A stretch of 64,000 nt of DNA from Streptomyces lydicus (GCF_000717345.1 NZ_JNZA01000029.1:21926-85925), one strand, 5' to 3'; positions 16,465-25,806 are shown, counted from the first letter of the stretch. Translations and numbers: made by a program. Notes: generated from the letters alone by a model not told the origin.

Positions 16465-18135
16465 ATGACCGTCACCCATGAAGTCGTGAATCAGGCCCCG
16501 CCGCTGACCGGGTTCAGCACGGCGGACGAGCCGGCCCTGCTGGAGGCGCTGCGCCGGGACGGCGCCGAGTGGGGCGTGCGGGAGGTGACCGAGCTCGGCG
16601 CGCTGGCCGGCTCGGCGGCGGTGCAGGATCAGGCCCGCTGGGCGGAGGAGCAGCCACCCCGGCTGCACACCCACGACCGGACCGGGCACCGCATCGACGA
16701 GGTGGAGTTCCACCCCGCCTGGCACCAGCTGATGACCGTCGCGGTGGAGCACGGGCTGCACGCCGCGCCGTGGGCCGACAGCCGGCCCGGCGCGCACCTG
16801 GTGCGCGCCGCCAAGTTCTACGTCTGGTCGCAGGCCGAGCCGGGGCACGGCTGTCCGGTGTCGATGACGTACGCCGCCGTCCCCGCGCTGCGTGCCGCAC
16901 CCGAGCTCGCCGCGCGGTACGAGCCGCTGCTGACCGCCCGGACGTACGACTTCGGGCTGCGCGCCCCGCTCACCAAGGCGGGTCTGATCGCGGGCATGTC
17001 GATGACGGAGAAGCAGGGCGGCTCCGACGTACGGGCCAACACCACGCGCGCGGTGCCGGCCGGCGACGGCACGTACCGCCTCACCGGCCACAAGTGGTTC
17101 ACCTCCGCGCCGATGAGCGATGTGTTCCTGGCGCTGGCGCAGACCGACGAGGGGCTGAGCTGCTTCCTGCTGCCGCGGGTGCTGCCGGACGGCACCCGCA
17201 ACGGGATGCGCCTGATGCGGCTCAAGGACAAGCTGGGCAACCGCTCCAACGCCTCCTCCGAGATCGAGTACGAGCAGGCGGTGGCCTGGCCGGTCGGCGA
17301 GCCCGGCCGCGGGGTGCGGACCATCGTGGAGATGGTGAACATGACCCGGCTGGACTGTGTGCTGGGGTCGGCCGCCGGCATGCGGGCGGGGCTGCGGCAG
17401 GCGCTGCACCACACCGCGCACCGCCGGGCGTTCGGCCGGGAGCTGGACCGGCAGCCGCTGATGCGGTCGGTGCTCGCGGACCTGGCGATCGAGTCGGAGG
17501 CGGCGACCCTGCTGGGCCTGCGGCTGGCGACCGCGGTGGACCGGTCGCAGGCCGGCGACGCCCAGGAGGCGGCGCTGCGCCGGCTGGCGCTGGCGGCCGG
17601 CAAGTACTGGGTGTGCAAGCGGGGCAGCAGCCATGCGGCGGAGGCGCTGGAGTGCCTGGGCGGCAACGGCTACGTCGAGGACTCGGGCATGCCGCGGCTG
17701 TACCGGGAGGCGCCGCTGCTGTCCATCTGGGAGGGCTCGGGCAATGTCGCGGCGCTCGACGTGCTGCGGGCGCTGGAGCGCGAACCGGCCGCGCTGGACG
17801 CGTACTTCGCCGAGGTGGAGGGCGCGGCGGGCGCCGACCGGCGGCTGGACGCGGCGGTGGCCGGGCTGCGCAAGGCGCTCGGCTCCCTGGCCAACCCCGA
17901 GCGGGCGCAGCTGATGGCACGGTCGCTGGCCGAGCGGATGGCGCTGGTTCTCCAGGCTTCGCTGCTGGTACGGCACAGCCACCCGGCCGTCGCCGATGCC
18001 TTCTGCGCCTCCCGGCTCGACGGGGAGTGGGGCAACGCCTTCGGCACCCTGCCGCCCGGTGTCGATCTGACGGCGGTCCTGGAGCGCGCCCGGCCCCGGA
18101 CGACGGGCGCGGAGCCGGCCGGGGGCGCGGCCTGA
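16465..18135 (+). CDS. AidB-like acyl-CoA dehydrogenase
   Basis: A 556-residue flavoprotein. It is longer than ordinary acyl-CoA dehydrogenases and matches the AidB group: N-terminal 'VEFHPAWHQLMTVAVEHGLHAAPW' (about 74-97), then 'MSMTEKQGGSDVRANTT' and 'HKWFTSAPMSDVFL' for FAD and substrate binding, 'HRRAFGREL', 'ECLGGNGYVEDSGMPRLYREAPLLSIWEGSGNVAALDVLRAL' and a helical tail. E. coli AidB is an alkylation-response protein with isovaleryl-CoA dehydrogenase activity and binds DNA. Here, next to an enoyl-CoA hydratase and PaaX, a catabolic acyl-CoA dehydrogenase is more likely. The stop codon overlaps the start of the next gene by one base. Confidence 0.87.
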   Translation: MTVTHEVVNQAPPLTGFSTADEPALLEALRRDGAEWGVREVTELGALAGSAAVQDQARWAEEQPPRLHTHDRTGHRIDEVEFHPAWHQLMTVAVEHGLHAAPWADSRPGAHLVRAAKFYVWSQAEPGHGCPVSMTYAAVPALRAAPELAARYEPLLTARTYDFGLRAPLTKAGLIAGMSMTEKQGGSDVRANTTRAVPAGDGTYRLTGHKWFTSAPMSDVFLALAQTDEGLSCFLLPRVLPDGTRNGMRLMRLKDKLGNRSNASSEIEYEQAVAWPVGEPGRGVRTIVEMVNMTRLDCVLGSAAGMRAGLRQALHHTAHRRAFGRELDRQPLMRSVLADLAIESEAATLLGLRLATAVDRSQAGDAQEAALRRLALAAGKYWVCKRGSSHAAEALECLGGNGYVEDSGMPRLYREAPLLSIWEGSGNVAALDVLRALEREPAALDAYFAEVEGAAGADRRLDAAVAGLRKALGSLANPERAQLMARSLAERMALVLQASLLVRHSHPAVADAFCASRLDGEWGNAFGTLPPGVDLTAVLERARPRTTGAEPAGGAA

Positions 18136-18899
18136 TGGCCGTGCGGATCGAGCGGGCCGGGCCGGTGACGACGGTGGTGCTGTCCCGGCCGGCGGCCCGC
18201 AACGCGGTGGACGGCCCGACCGCGCGCCACCTCGCCGACGCCTTCCGGGAGTTCGAGGCGGACGACACGGCGCGGGTAGCGGTGCTGTGGGGTGAGGGCG
18301 GGACGTTCTGCGCGGGTGCCGATCTCAAGGCGATCGGCACCGGACGCGGCAACCGTGTCGCGGAGGACGGCGACGGCCCGATGGGGCCCACCCGCATGCG
18401 GCTGTCCAAGCCGGTGATCGCCGCGGTGGCGGGACACGCCGTGGCAGGCGGCCTGGAACTGGCCCTCTGGTGCGACCTGCGGATCGCCGAGGAGGACGCG
18501 GTCTTCGGGGTGTTCTGCCGGCGGTGGGGCGTGCCGCTGATCGACGGCGGTACGGTCCGGCTGCCGCGGCTGATCGGTGCGAGCCGGGCGAGTGACCTGG
18601 TGCTGACGGGACGGCCGGTGCCGGCGGCGGAGGCCCTGGACATCGGGCTGGCCAACCGCGTGGTGCCGACCGGGACGGCGCGCGCGGAGGCGGAGCTGCT
18701 GGCCGCGGAGATCGCCCGCTTCCCGCAGGCGTGTCTGCGCAGCGACCGGGCCTCCCTGCTGGAGCAGGAGGGCCTGGACGAGGCGACCGCGCTGGCCGGC
18801 GAGCTCCGGCACGGCCGGGCGGTGCTGGCCGAGGCGAGGGAGGGCGCGGCCCGCTTCGCCGCGGGCGCCGGGCGGCACGGCGCGCCGGACCCCGCGTAG
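18135..18899 (+). CDS. Enoyl-CoA hydratase/isomerase (crotonase) family
   Basis: This 254-residue protein has the crotonase fold with both oxyanion-hole segments: 'GTFCAGADLKAIG' (about 56-68) and 'IAAVAGHAVAGGLELALWCDLRIAEEDAVFG' (about 95-125). The usual catalytic glutamate region reads 'FCRRWGVPLIDGGTVRLPRLIG', close to hydratases that keep a single acid. The ATG overlaps the TGA of the upstream acyl-CoA dehydrogenase gene, so the two are translationally coupled and would catalyse successive beta-oxidation steps. The substrate is unknown. Confidence 0.9.
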   Translation: MAVRIERAGPVTTVVLSRPAARNAVDGPTARHLADAFREFEADDTARVAVLWGEGGTFCAGADLKAIGTGRGNRVAEDGDGPMGPTRMRLSKPVIAAVAGHAVAGGLELALWCDLRIAEEDAVFGVFCRRWGVPLIDGGTVRLPRLIGASRASDLVLTGRPVPAAEALDIGLANRVVPTGTARAEAELLAAEIARFPQACLRSDRASLLEQEGLDEATALAGELRHGRAVLAEAREGAARFAAGAGRHGAPDPA

Positions 18900-18975
18900 C
18901 GCGGCGGCCGGGGGCGGCGTACTGTCGCCCTCCGTCACCCGTCGGCCCCCGCGGCCGGGTCTCCAGGAGCACAGC

Positions 18976-19482
18976 GTGAGCGATCTGACCTACCCCGAGG
19001 AGGGCGGCACCCGGCGCAGGCCGCTGCCCGGCGGCTATCACCACCTCGTCGAGGAGGTGCCGCTCGGCCACGGCCGTCAGGTGCTGCGGGCGGCGGGTGA
19101 GGCGATCACCACCTTCCGGATGCACCGCGCGGCCGGCACCGTCATCCGGGCCGACGCCCCGCGGGCCGAGCCCGGGGTCGCCGTCGACGTGTCGCTGGGC
19201 GTCGGCCCGTTGCGGCTGCGGGCGCCCTGCCGGGTGGTGTGGGCGGTCGCCGGGGAGGACCGCGTCGGCTTCGCGTACGGCACGCGCGCGGGGCACCCCG
19301 AGTGCGGGGAGGAGGCGTTCCTGGCCGAGCTGCGCGCGGACGGTTCGGTGTGGTTCACCGTGACCGCCTTCAGCCGCCCGGCCGTACCGCTCACCCGTCT
19401 CGCCGGCCCGCTGGTCCCCGTCTTCCAGCGGCTGTACGTGCGCCGTCTGGGCCGCACCCTGCGCCGGCTGGCGAACGGTTAG
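18976..19482 (+). CDS. DUF1990 family protein
   Basis: The 168-residue protein has the DUF1990 pattern: 'TYPE.GGTR....P.GYHHL....LG.G..V..AAGEAITTFRMHRAAG' near the N-terminus, 'PCRVVWAV..EDRVGFAYGT..GHPE.GEEAF' in the middle and 'SRP.....RLAGPLVP..Q....RRL...LRRLA' at the end. No biochemical function is established for the family. The GTG at 18976 has AGGAG about 7 bases upstream. It follows the enoyl-CoA hydratase by 76 bases in the same direction. Confidence 0.85.
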   Translation: MSDLTYPEEGGTRRRPLPGGYHHLVEEVPLGHGRQVLRAAGEAITTFRMHRAAGTVIRADAPRAEPGVAVDVSLGVGPLRLRAPCRVVWAVAGEDRVGFAYGTRAGHPECGEEAFLAELRADGSVWFTVTAFSRPAVPLTRLAGPLVPVFQRLYVRRLGRTLRRLANG

Positions 19483-19570
19483 GCACCCGCCCTCCCCACC
19501 GGCGCGGGGGGGTGCAAGCGGGGTCCGGTGCCCCACTTTTCTCACGCCCCGCCGCCGTGCGGGGACACGT

Positions 19571-19588
19571 GGTTACCGACGCGTAACC
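19571..19588. promoter_or_regulatory. Perfect dyad GGTTAC-N6-GTAACC upstream of the phosphatase gene
   Basis: GGTTAC at 19571-19576 and GTAACC at 19583-19588 make an 18-base dyad 84 bases before the phosphatase start. It may bind a regulator that acts together with the adjacent PHO-box-like repeats. Confidence 0.35.
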
Positions 19589-19610
19589 CCCCGGCCGTTG
19601 ATCGCCATAC

Positions 19611-19643
19611 GTCCACCTGCGCTTCATCTTTTCGTCACCATCG
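19611..19643 (+). promoter_or_regulatory. Probable PHO box (PhoP binding direct repeats)
   Basis: Three 11-base direct units begin at 19611 (GTCCACC), 19622 (CTTCATC) and 19633 (CGTCACC). Compared with the Streptomyces PhoP unit consensus GTTCACC they match at 6, 5 and 5 of 7 positions, with exactly 11-base phasing. The block ends 28 bases before the start of a phosphatase gene, which is where PhoP activates transcription under phosphate starvation. The repeat structure is visible; binding by PhoP is inference. Confidence 0.6.
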
Positions 19644-19671
19644 GCCCCGCCGGCCATGAGAAAAACCAGGC

Positions 19672-20892
19672 ATGTGTGAGGACGAACTGATCCCGCCGCA
19701 GGCGGACATGACCGAGCAGGAGTGGCTGCGGGCCGGCTCGGCGGCGGCCGGGACTCCGCCGGTGCCCACGACGGGGCGAGCGGTGCAGTGGGTGAACCGG
19801 CGGACGCTGCTGGGCGGCGCGATGGCCGGCGCGGCACTGGCGGTGCTGCCGTCCCAGGCCCAGTCGCCCGCCGCGGCCGCGACCAGGCCGGGGGTGCCCG
19901 GAGCCTTCCCGTTCCCCGAACACCCCGACGGCAAGGGTGAGTTCGCGATCCTGGTCACGGGGGACGCGGGCACCGGCGACGAGGCGCAGTACGCGGTGGC
20001 CGCCGCCGCCCGGGACGTCTGCCGGGCCGAGGGCATCGGGCTCGCGGTGGGCCTGGGGGACAACATCTACGAGAACGGGCCGGAGTCCGACCACGACTCG
20101 GAGTTCCAGGACAAGTTCGAGAAGCCCAACAACGGCATCGACGTGCCCTGGCTGATGGTGCTGGGCAACCACGACTGCTCGGGGCTGATACCCGGCAGCG
20201 GCGGCGACCCGTCCCGCGGGGACCGCGAGGTCTCCTACGCCAAGACCTCCAAGCGCTGGTACATGCCGGGCCGTTACTACAGCGTGCCGCTGCCGGCCGC
20301 CGAGCCGCTGGTGGAGTTCTTCGCGATCGACACGATCCCGTGGTCGTCGTACGTCGCCCAGCTCGACCCGTACTACCGCTGGGACGGGCCGTACATGCGC
20401 GAGCAGCGGAGCTGGCTGGACGGTGCGCTGCCCGCCTCGCGGGCCCGCTGGAAGGTGGTGCTGAGCCACCACCCGTACCTCAACAACGGCAAGCACGGCA
20501 GCGCCGGTTCCTACGACGGCTTCGAGATCGGGAACTACACCAGCGGGGTCCACCTGAAGGACATGTACGAGAAGGTGGTGTGCGGCCGGGCCGATCTGAT
20601 CCTGTCCGGGCACGACCACACGCTGCAGATACTGGAGCCGACGGCGCGCACCGGCGGCACCCGGCAGGTGGTGTGCGGGGCGTCCGCCAAGACGGAGGAC
20701 GGCAAGGCGCACTTCACCCACCCCGCGGCCTGGCAGAACTTCTCCGACCACGGGTTCATGGTGCTGAAGGTCTCCGGCGCGCGGCTGACCATCGACGCGT
20801 ACACCGTCGACGTGGCGACCCGCAAGGCCACGCTGCGGCACCGGGCACGGCAGACCCGTCCGGTGGCGGCGCCCGCGGGGGCCCACGCCTAG
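19672..20892 (+). CDS. Tat-exported metallophosphoesterase, purple/tartrate-resistant acid phosphatase type
   Basis: A 406-residue enzyme with all five metallophosphoesterase blocks: 'VTGDAGTG' (Asp98), 'GLGDNIY' (Asp130), 'LGNHDCS' (Asn166-His167-Asp168), 'VVLSHHPYLN' (His266, His267) and 'ILSGHDHTLQ' (His314, His316). The combination, with Tyr residues between blocks, is that of the single-domain acid phosphatases that hydrolyse phosphomonoesters. A signal 'WVNRRTLLGGAMAGAALAVLP' at about 40-60 looks like a Tat signal placed after a 40-residue extension. ATG 19672 is used; ATG 19708 would shorten this extension. The PHO-like box upstream suggests phosphate-starvation control. Confidence 0.87.
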   Translation: MCEDELIPPQADMTEQEWLRAGSAAAGTPPVPTTGRAVQWVNRRTLLGGAMAGAALAVLPSQAQSPAAAATRPGVPGAFPFPEHPDGKGEFAILVTGDAGTGDEAQYAVAAAARDVCRAEGIGLAVGLGDNIYENGPESDHDSEFQDKFEKPNNGIDVPWLMVLGNHDCSGLIPGSGGDPSRGDREVSYAKTSKRWYMPGRYYSVPLPAAEPLVEFFAIDTIPWSSYVAQLDPYYRWDGPYMREQRSWLDGALPASRARWKVVLSHHPYLNNGKHGSAGSYDGFEIGNYTSGVHLKDMYEKVVCGRADLILSGHDHTLQILEPTARTGGTRQVVCGASAKTEDGKAHFTHPAAWQNFSDHGFMVLKVSGARLTIDAYTVDVATRKATLRHRARQTRPVAAPAGAHA

Positions 20893-20902
20893 GGCGACCT
20901 GG

Positions 20903-20963
20903 GGCCGGGAGCCCTCCCGGCCGGCGGCCGGGCCGACCAACCTGGCCGTTGGACGGCCCGGCC
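20903..20963. terminator. Tandem terminator hairpins between convergent genes
   Basis: GGCCGGGA (20903-20910) pairs with TCCCGGCC (20915-20922) around four bases. A second, longer stem pairs 20926-20935 with 20954-20963 and continues inside with CCAAC/GTTGG around CTGGCC. Both lie between the phosphatase stop and the convergent aldehyde dehydrogenase stop. Confidence 0.75.
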
Positions 20964-21010
20964 TGCCCGGGACCGTACACCCTGGCGCGCCCGGCGGAAA
21001 CCGTTCGGTT

Positions 21011-22408
21011 TCAGTCCTCCGGGCCGTACCACAGGGTCGTCATGTTGCAGAACTCGCGGATGCCGTGCCCCGACAACTCCCGCCCGTAGCCGGAGCGTTT
21101 GGCCCCGCCGAAGGGGAGCCCGGGGTGGGAGGCGGTCATGCCGTTGAAGAAGACGCCGCCGGCCTCCAGGTCCCGTGCCAGCCGCACCTTTTCGTCCGGG
21201 TCGCGGGTCCAGGCGTTGGAACTGAGGCCGAACGGGGTGTCGTTGGCGACCCGCACCGCCTCGTCGACGTCATCGACGCGGTAGAGCGTGGCGACCGGGC
21301 CGAACGCCTCCTCGTGGTGGATGCGCATGCCGGGGGTGATGCCGGCGAGGACCGTCGGCTCGTAGAACCAGCCGGCGCGGTGCTGGGGCGGCCGCCGCCC
21401 ACCGCACAGCGCGGTCGCGCCCTGGTGGACCGCGTCGTCGACCAGCTCCTCCAGATCGGAGCGGCCCTGCTCGCTGGAGAGCGGCCCCACATCGGTGGTC
21501 TCCTCCATCGGGTCGCCGACCTTCAGTGCGGCCATGCGCGCGGTGAACCGCTCGGTGAAGGCGTCGTAGACGGCGCTGTGCACGATGAACCGCTTGGCCG
21601 CGATGCAGGACTGGCCGTTGTTCTGGGCGCGCGCGGTGACGGCCACCCGGGCCGCCTTGTCGAGGTCGGCGGAGGGCAGCACGAGGAACGGGTCGCTGCC
21701 GCCCAGTTCGAGGACGGTCTTCTTGATCTCGTCACCGGCGACCGAGGCCACCGCGCGGCCGGCGGGCTCGCTGCCGGTGAGGGTCGCGGCGACCACCCGC
21801 GGGTCGCGCAGGATGTCCTCGACGGCGCCGGAGCCGATCAGCAGGGTCTGGAAACAGCCCTCGGGGAAGCCGGCCCGGCGGAACAGCTCCTCCAGGTAGA
21901 GCGCGGTCTGCGGGACGTTCGAGGCGTGCTTGAGCAGTCCGGTGTTGCCCGCCATCAGCGCCGGCGCGGCGAACCGTACGACCTGCCAGAGCGGGAAGTT
22001 CCACGGCATCACCGCGAGGACGGTGCCCATGGGGCGGTAGCGGACCACGGCGCGCACGGCACCCGAGTCACGGACGTCGGCCGGGTCGGGGTACTCGTCG
22101 GCGAGCAGCGCCTCGGCCCGCTCCGCGTACCAGCGCATGGTCTTGACGCACTTGGCGGCCTCCGCGCGGGCCTGGGTCACCGGTTTGCCCATCTCGGTGG
22201 TCATCAGGCGGGCGATGCCGTCCTGGTCGGCCTCCAGCAGGTCGGCGGCCTTGAGCATCAGCTCCTTGCGCCGGGCGAAGGACGTCACCCGGTGTTCCTG
22301 GAATGCCTGCTCCGCCCTGACCAGGTGGTCTTCGATCTCGCCCGCGTTGAGCGCGTCGAAGGTCTTGAGGGTCTCGCCGGTGGCCGGGTTGACCGTGGCG
22401 ATGGCCAT
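21011..22408 (-). CDS. NAD(P)-dependent aldehyde dehydrogenase, succinate-semialdehyde dehydrogenase type
   Basis: A 465-residue enzyme of the aldehyde dehydrogenase superfamily. It has the cofactor region 'VMPWNFPLWQVVRFAAPALMAGNTGLLKHA', the general base Glu234 in 'LELGGSDPF', the catalytic nucleophile Cys268 in 'NNGQSCIAAKRF' and 'EEAFGPVA' further on. The opening 'MAIATVNPATGETLKTF' and the length fit GabD-like succinate-semialdehyde dehydrogenases that feed succinate into the TCA cycle. The ATG at 22408 has GGAGG eight bases upstream; an in-frame GTG nine bases earlier is a less likely start. No GABA transaminase is adjacent, so the true substrate is open. Confidence 0.88.
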   Translation of the reverse strand: MAIATVNPATGETLKTFDALNAGEIEDHLVRAEQAFQEHRVTSFARRKELMLKAADLLEADQDGIARLMTTEMGKPVTQARAEAAKCVKTMRWYAERAEALLADEYPDPADVRDSGAVRAVVRYRPMGTVLAVMPWNFPLWQVVRFAAPALMAGNTGLLKHASNVPQTALYLEELFRRAGFPEGCFQTLLIGSGAVEDILRDPRVVAATLTGSEPAGRAVASVAGDEIKKTVLELGGSDPFLVLPSADLDKAARVAVTARAQNNGQSCIAAKRFIVHSAVYDAFTERFTARMAALKVGDPMEETTDVGPLSSEQGRSDLEELVDDAVHQGATALCGGRRPPQHRAGWFYEPTVLAGITPGMRIHHEEAFGPVATLYRVDDVDEAVRVANDTPFGLSSNAWTRDPDEKVRLARDLEAGGVFFNGMTASHPGLPFGGAKRSGYGRELSGHGIREFCNMTTLWYGPED

Positions 22409-22492
22409 GATCAGCACCTCCTTCGTGTGCGGGTGGCAGTGCCCGCGCTGACGGGGAATCCGCGGTCCTGGGGCTTCGGGTCCGGGCGGCTC

Positions 22493-22723
22493 CTAGGAAA
22501 GCGGTGAGGGAGCCGGGGACGGGTCCGGCACCGGGTCGGGCCCGGGCGGACGGGGTATCGGCGACGGCTCCGGCGGTATCGGTTCGGGTGGCGGGGGCGG
22601 GACCGGCGGTCCGGGGAGCGGGTCCGGGACGGGGTTCGGCGGCGGGCCGCCGGGGTCCGGGGGCGTGGGCTGCGGGTCGCGGTCGTACGGGCGCTCACTT
22701 CGCGTATGCGGTTGCCGCTGCAC
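22493..22723 (-). CDS. Proline-rich small protein
   Basis: A 76-residue protein starting at GTG 22723, which has GGAGG six bases upstream. After a charged start (QRQPHTRSERPYDRDPQP) the sequence is almost entirely Pro with Gly, Asp and Glu in short PP- and PEP-like repeats ('GPPPNPVPDPLPGPP', 'PPPPPEPIPPEPSP'). There is no signal peptide or membrane segment. Such sequences form extended polyproline structures; no function is known. Composition alone can mislead in GC-rich DNA, but the well-placed ribosome binding site and clean start argue that it is expressed. Confidence 0.55.
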   Translation of the reverse strand: MQRQPHTRSERPYDRDPQPTPPDPGGPPPNPVPDPLPGPPVPPPPPEPIPPEPSPIPRPPGPDPVPDPSPAPSPLS

Positions 22724-22898
22724 TGCGGGCCTCCAATGAACAGCTGGTGGCACATGAGCCCCCGTACCCGAGTTTCGCCCGTCCATGGCTCCGGCGCACG
22801 ACGGATCGCCGCGGACGCGGTTGCGGACCGGCGGAAGCGGGCGTATATGACCTGATCGGACGGCGCCGGGCGGGCGGCCGGCCCGCTAGCGTGCGGTC

Positions 22899-23720
22899 AT
22901 GCCCATGACGCGCACCCGCACGACGTCCCCGCGGCGGACCCCGGGACGGCGCAGGACGCCCCCGCCCCGGACGCCGGCAGGGCCGCGGCGCGCGCCGCGG
23001 GGCCGGAGCGCTCGGCGCGCGGCGGCTCCCGTCGTCTGCGCGGCGCTGCTCACGGTGGCCGCCCTGGCCCCGCCCGCCGCGGCCGGTGCCGCCGTCCCCC
23101 TCCCGCACCGCATGGCCGACACCGGCGGCGGGGCCCAGCTGATCACCGCCGAGGCGCCCACGGCGGACGCCACCAGGGGGACGGTGGTGTGGTGGCAGCG
23201 GCACAACGGGCGCTGGCGGCAGGCCGGTTCGGCACCGGCCCGCTTCGGCTCGGGCGGGCTCACCGAGGGCACCACCCGGGTGCAGGGCACCTCGACCACG
23301 CCCACCGGCCTGTACGACCTGCCGTTCGCCTTCGGCACCGAGGCCGCACCGCCCGGCACCGCCATGCCGTACCGCCGGGTCGGCCCGGACTCGTGGTGGT
23401 GCGAGGACAACGCCTCCGCGTCGTACAACCGCTGGGTGGACCCGCGGCCCGCGGACTGCGCGGCCGCCGAGTCCGAGCGGCTCGCGGACTACCCGGTGCA
23501 GTACGGCCGGGCGCTGGTCACCGGCTTCAACTACGACCGCCCGGTGCACGGCCGGGGCGCCGGGATCTTCCTCCACGTCAACGGCAAGGGCGCCACGGCC
23601 GGCTGCGTGTCCGTGCCGGCCGGGGCGATGGCGTGGATCCTGTCCTGGCTGCGCCCGTCCGCGCACCCGCACCTTGCCCTCGGCACGGCGTACGGGCCGA
23701 CCGCGCTCACCCGCTACTGA
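22899..23720 (+). CDS. L,D-transpeptidase family protein (YkuD fold)
   Basis: The 273-residue protein has an Arg/Pro-rich cytoplasmic N-terminus (1-43), one hydrophobic signal or anchor ('APVVCAALLTVAALAPPAAAG', about 43-64) and a C-terminal catalytic region with His226 in 'GIFLHVNG' and the nucleophile Cys236 in 'ATAGCVSVP'. This is the HxxG...SxGC-like arrangement of YkuD L,D-transpeptidases, which make 3-3 peptidoglycan cross-links or attach proteins to the wall from outside the membrane. The last 14 bases overlap the convergent ABC ATPase gene. The exact enzymatic role is inferred from the fold only. Confidence 0.82.
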   Translation: MPMTRTRTTSPRRTPGRRRTPPPRTPAGPRRAPRGRSARRAAAPVVCAALLTVAALAPPAAAGAAVPLPHRMADTGGGAQLITAEAPTADATRGTVVWWQRHNGRWRQAGSAPARFGSGGLTEGTTRVQGTSTTPTGLYDLPFAFGTEAAPPGTAMPYRRVGPDSWWCEDNASASYNRWVDPRPADCAAAESERLADYPVQYGRALVTGFNYDRPVHGRGAGIFLHVNGKGATAGCVSVPAGAMAWILSWLRPSAHPHLALGTAYGPTALTRY

Positions 23721-25806
23721 GGCCCCGGCTGCCCGCCGACGTGAGCGGGAAGTGGCAGGCCACCCGGTGGCCGGGGGTCTCCGGCTCGGTCGGCGGCGGC
23801 TCCGTGGTCGCACAGAGTCCGGCCGCGCGCGGGCAGCGGGTGCGGAAGCGGCAGCCGGAGGGCGGGGCGGCGGCCGACGGCGTCTCGCCGCCGAGCGGGG
23901 AGACGGGCGGCGGGGCGTCGGGGTCGGGCGTGTTGGCGCTGTCCAGCAGCCCGCGGGTGTACGGGTGCAGCGGGCGGGCGAAGACCTGCCGGGCGGGGCC
24001 GGTCTCGACGAGCTTGCCGAGGTACATCACCCCGACCGAGTCGGCGAGGTGCCGTACCACCGCCAGGTCGTGCGAGATGAAGAGGTAGCCGATCCCCTTC
24101 TCGCGCTGCAGCGCGCGCATCAGGTTGAGGATCTGCGCCTGGACGGAGACGTCGAGCGCGGAGACCGGTTCGTCGGCGACGACGAGCGCGGGCGACAGGG
24201 CCAGCGCGCGGGCCAGGCCGAGCCGCTGCCGCTGGCCGCCGGAGAACTCGTGCGGATAGCGGTCCACCGCGCCGCGCGGCAGCCCGACGTCGTCCAGCAG
24301 CCCGGCGACCCGCCGCCGCTGCTCCGCCCGGTCGCCGATGCCCTGGATGACCAGGGGTTCGCGCAGCACCGCGCCCACCCGCATCCGGGGGTCCATGGCC
24401 GCGGAGGAGTCCTGGAACATCAGCTGGACCCGGCGCCGGTGCGCCCGCAGTTCCCGCTTGGTCAGCGTGGCGAGGTCGCGGCCGGCGAAGTGGACGCTGC
24501 CGGCGGTGGGCGGCTCCAGGCCGACGACCATCCGGCCGAGGGTGGACTTGCCGCAGCCGGACTCCCCCACGATGCCGAAGGTCTCGCCACGCCGGACGGT
24601 GAGCGAGACCCCGGCCACCGCGCTGATCTCACGGCCCCGCGCGCCCGGCCCGCGGCGGGCGAAGGGGCTCGCGTGCAGTGGATAGGTCTTGCTGAGCCCG
24701 GCCAGCCGCAGCAGGGGTTCGCCGGTATTGCCCAGGGTCCCGGCCGTCCCGGGCTCCCTCGCCTCCCCGGCCGGATGTGGCGGGAGCAGTGCGGCGGCCG
24801 GGTCGCCGGCGGCGGGATCCGCGGGGTGGAAGCAGGCCACGGCGTGCGCGGTGTCGGCCGGCGCGGCGCCGTCGAGGCCGTCGGTCAGCTCCGGCTCGGC
24901 GGCGCGGCAGAGGTCGGTGGCGAAGCCGCAGCGGGGCGCGAAGCGGCAGCCGGTGGGGCGGCTCGTCAGGGACGGCGGCAGGCCGGGGACGGTGGCGAGC
25001 GGCCGGCCGGCGTCGGTGGCGGCGTCGGGGAGCGCGGCGAACAGGGCCTGGGTGTAGCGGTGCCGCGGGGCGGCGAACAGCGGCCGTACGGGGGCGCGTT
25101 CGGCGATCCGGCCGCCGTACATCACCGCGACCCGGTCGACCCGGCGGGCGATCACGCCGAGGTCGTGGGTGACCAGGATCAGCGCCATGCCGAGCCGGGT
25201 GCGCAGCTCGTCGAGGAGTTCCAGGATCTGGTGCTGGGTGGTGACGTCGAGGGCGGTGGTCGGCTCGTCGGCGATCAGCAGCCGGGGTTCGCAGATCAGC
25301 GCCATGGCGATCGCGACGCGCTGCCGCATCCCGCCGCTGAGCTGGTGCGGATAGTGCCTGAGCCGCTCGGCGGGGCGGGGCAGGCCGACCAGCCGCAGGG
25401 TCTCCTCGGCCTTGGCCCATGCCTCGGCACGGCTCACCTTCCGGTGCAGCAGCAGGGGTTCGGCGACCTGGGCGCCGAGGGTGACGGTGGGGTTGAGCGA
25501 GGTCAGCGGATCCTGGAAGACCATGCCGACGGTGTTGCCGCGGATGCCCCGCAGCACGCGCTCGGGGGCGGCGGCGAGGTCGGTGCCGTCGAACAGGATC
25601 CGGCCGCCGGTGACCCGGCCGCCGGGCGGCAGCAGGCCGAGGACGGACAGCGCGGTCATGGTCTTGCCGCAGCCGGATTCGCCGACGATGCCCAGCGCCT
25701 CGCCGGGGGCCAGGGTGAGGTCGACGCCGTCGAGGGCGCGGACGGTGCCGCCGCGGCCGGCGATCTCGACGTGCAGGTCCTCGACGCGCAGCAGCGGGTC
25801 GGTCAT
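23707..25806 (-). CDS. Oligopeptide/dipeptide ABC transporter, double ATP-binding protein (DppD-DppF fusion)
   Basis: A 699-residue protein made of two complete nucleotide-binding domains. Each has a Walker A ('[10 protein letters not shown]' near residue 45; '[11 protein letters not shown]' in the second half), an ABC signature ('LSGGMRQR' and 'FSGGQRQR') and a Walker B with 'DEP'. Each is followed by the oligopeptide-type C-terminal extension with clustered cysteines ('[14 protein letters not shown]' and '[14 protein letters not shown]'). In most peptide importers these are two proteins; here they are joined. It is the last gene of the importer operon and energises the two permeases encoded upstream. 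ATG 25806 follows GAGG eight bases earlier. Confidence 0.93.
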   Translation of the reverse strand: MTDPLLRVEDLHVEIAGRGGTVRALDGVDLTLAPGEALGIVGESGCGKTMTALSVLGLLPPGGRVTGGRILFDGTDLAAAPERVLRGIRGNTVGMVFQDPLTSLNPTVTLGAQVAEPLLLHRKVSRAEAWAKAEETLRLVGLPRPAERLRHYPHQLSGGMRQRVAIAMALICEPRLLIADEPTTALDVTTQHQILELLDELRTRLGMALILVTHDLGVIARRVDRVAVMYGGRIAERAPVRPLFAAPRHRYTQALFAALPDAATDAGRPLATVPGLPPSLTSRPTGCRFAPRCGFATDLCRAAEPELTDGLDGAAPADTAHAVACFHPADPAAGDPAAALLPPHPAGEAREPGTAGTLGNTGEPLLRLAGLSKTYPLHASPFARRGPGARGREISAVAGVSLTVRRGETFGIVGESGCGKSTLGRMVVGLEPPTAGSVHFAGRDLATLTKRELRAHRRRVQLMFQDSSAAMDPRMRVGAVLREPLVIQGIGDRAEQRRRVAGLLDDVGLPRGAVDRYPHEFSGGQRQRLGLARALALSPALVVADEPVSALDVSVQAQILNLMRALQREKGIGYLFISHDLAVVRHLADSVGVMYLGKLVETGPARQVFARPLHPYTRGLLDSANTPDPDAPPPVSPLGGETPSAAAPPSGCRFRTRCPRAAGLCATTEPPPTEPETPGHRVACHFPLTSAGSRGLSSG

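Noticed and set aside
19611..19643. Reading the repeats as an ordinary -35/-10 promoter only
   Set aside because: The three units keep exact 11-base spacing and match the PhoP unit, which a plain promoter would not require; a promoter may still overlap them.
22493..22723. Proline-rich open frame as a mere GC artefact
   Set aside because: I kept it as a low-confidence gene because GGAGG is correctly spaced before a GTG start; composition alone would not have been enough.
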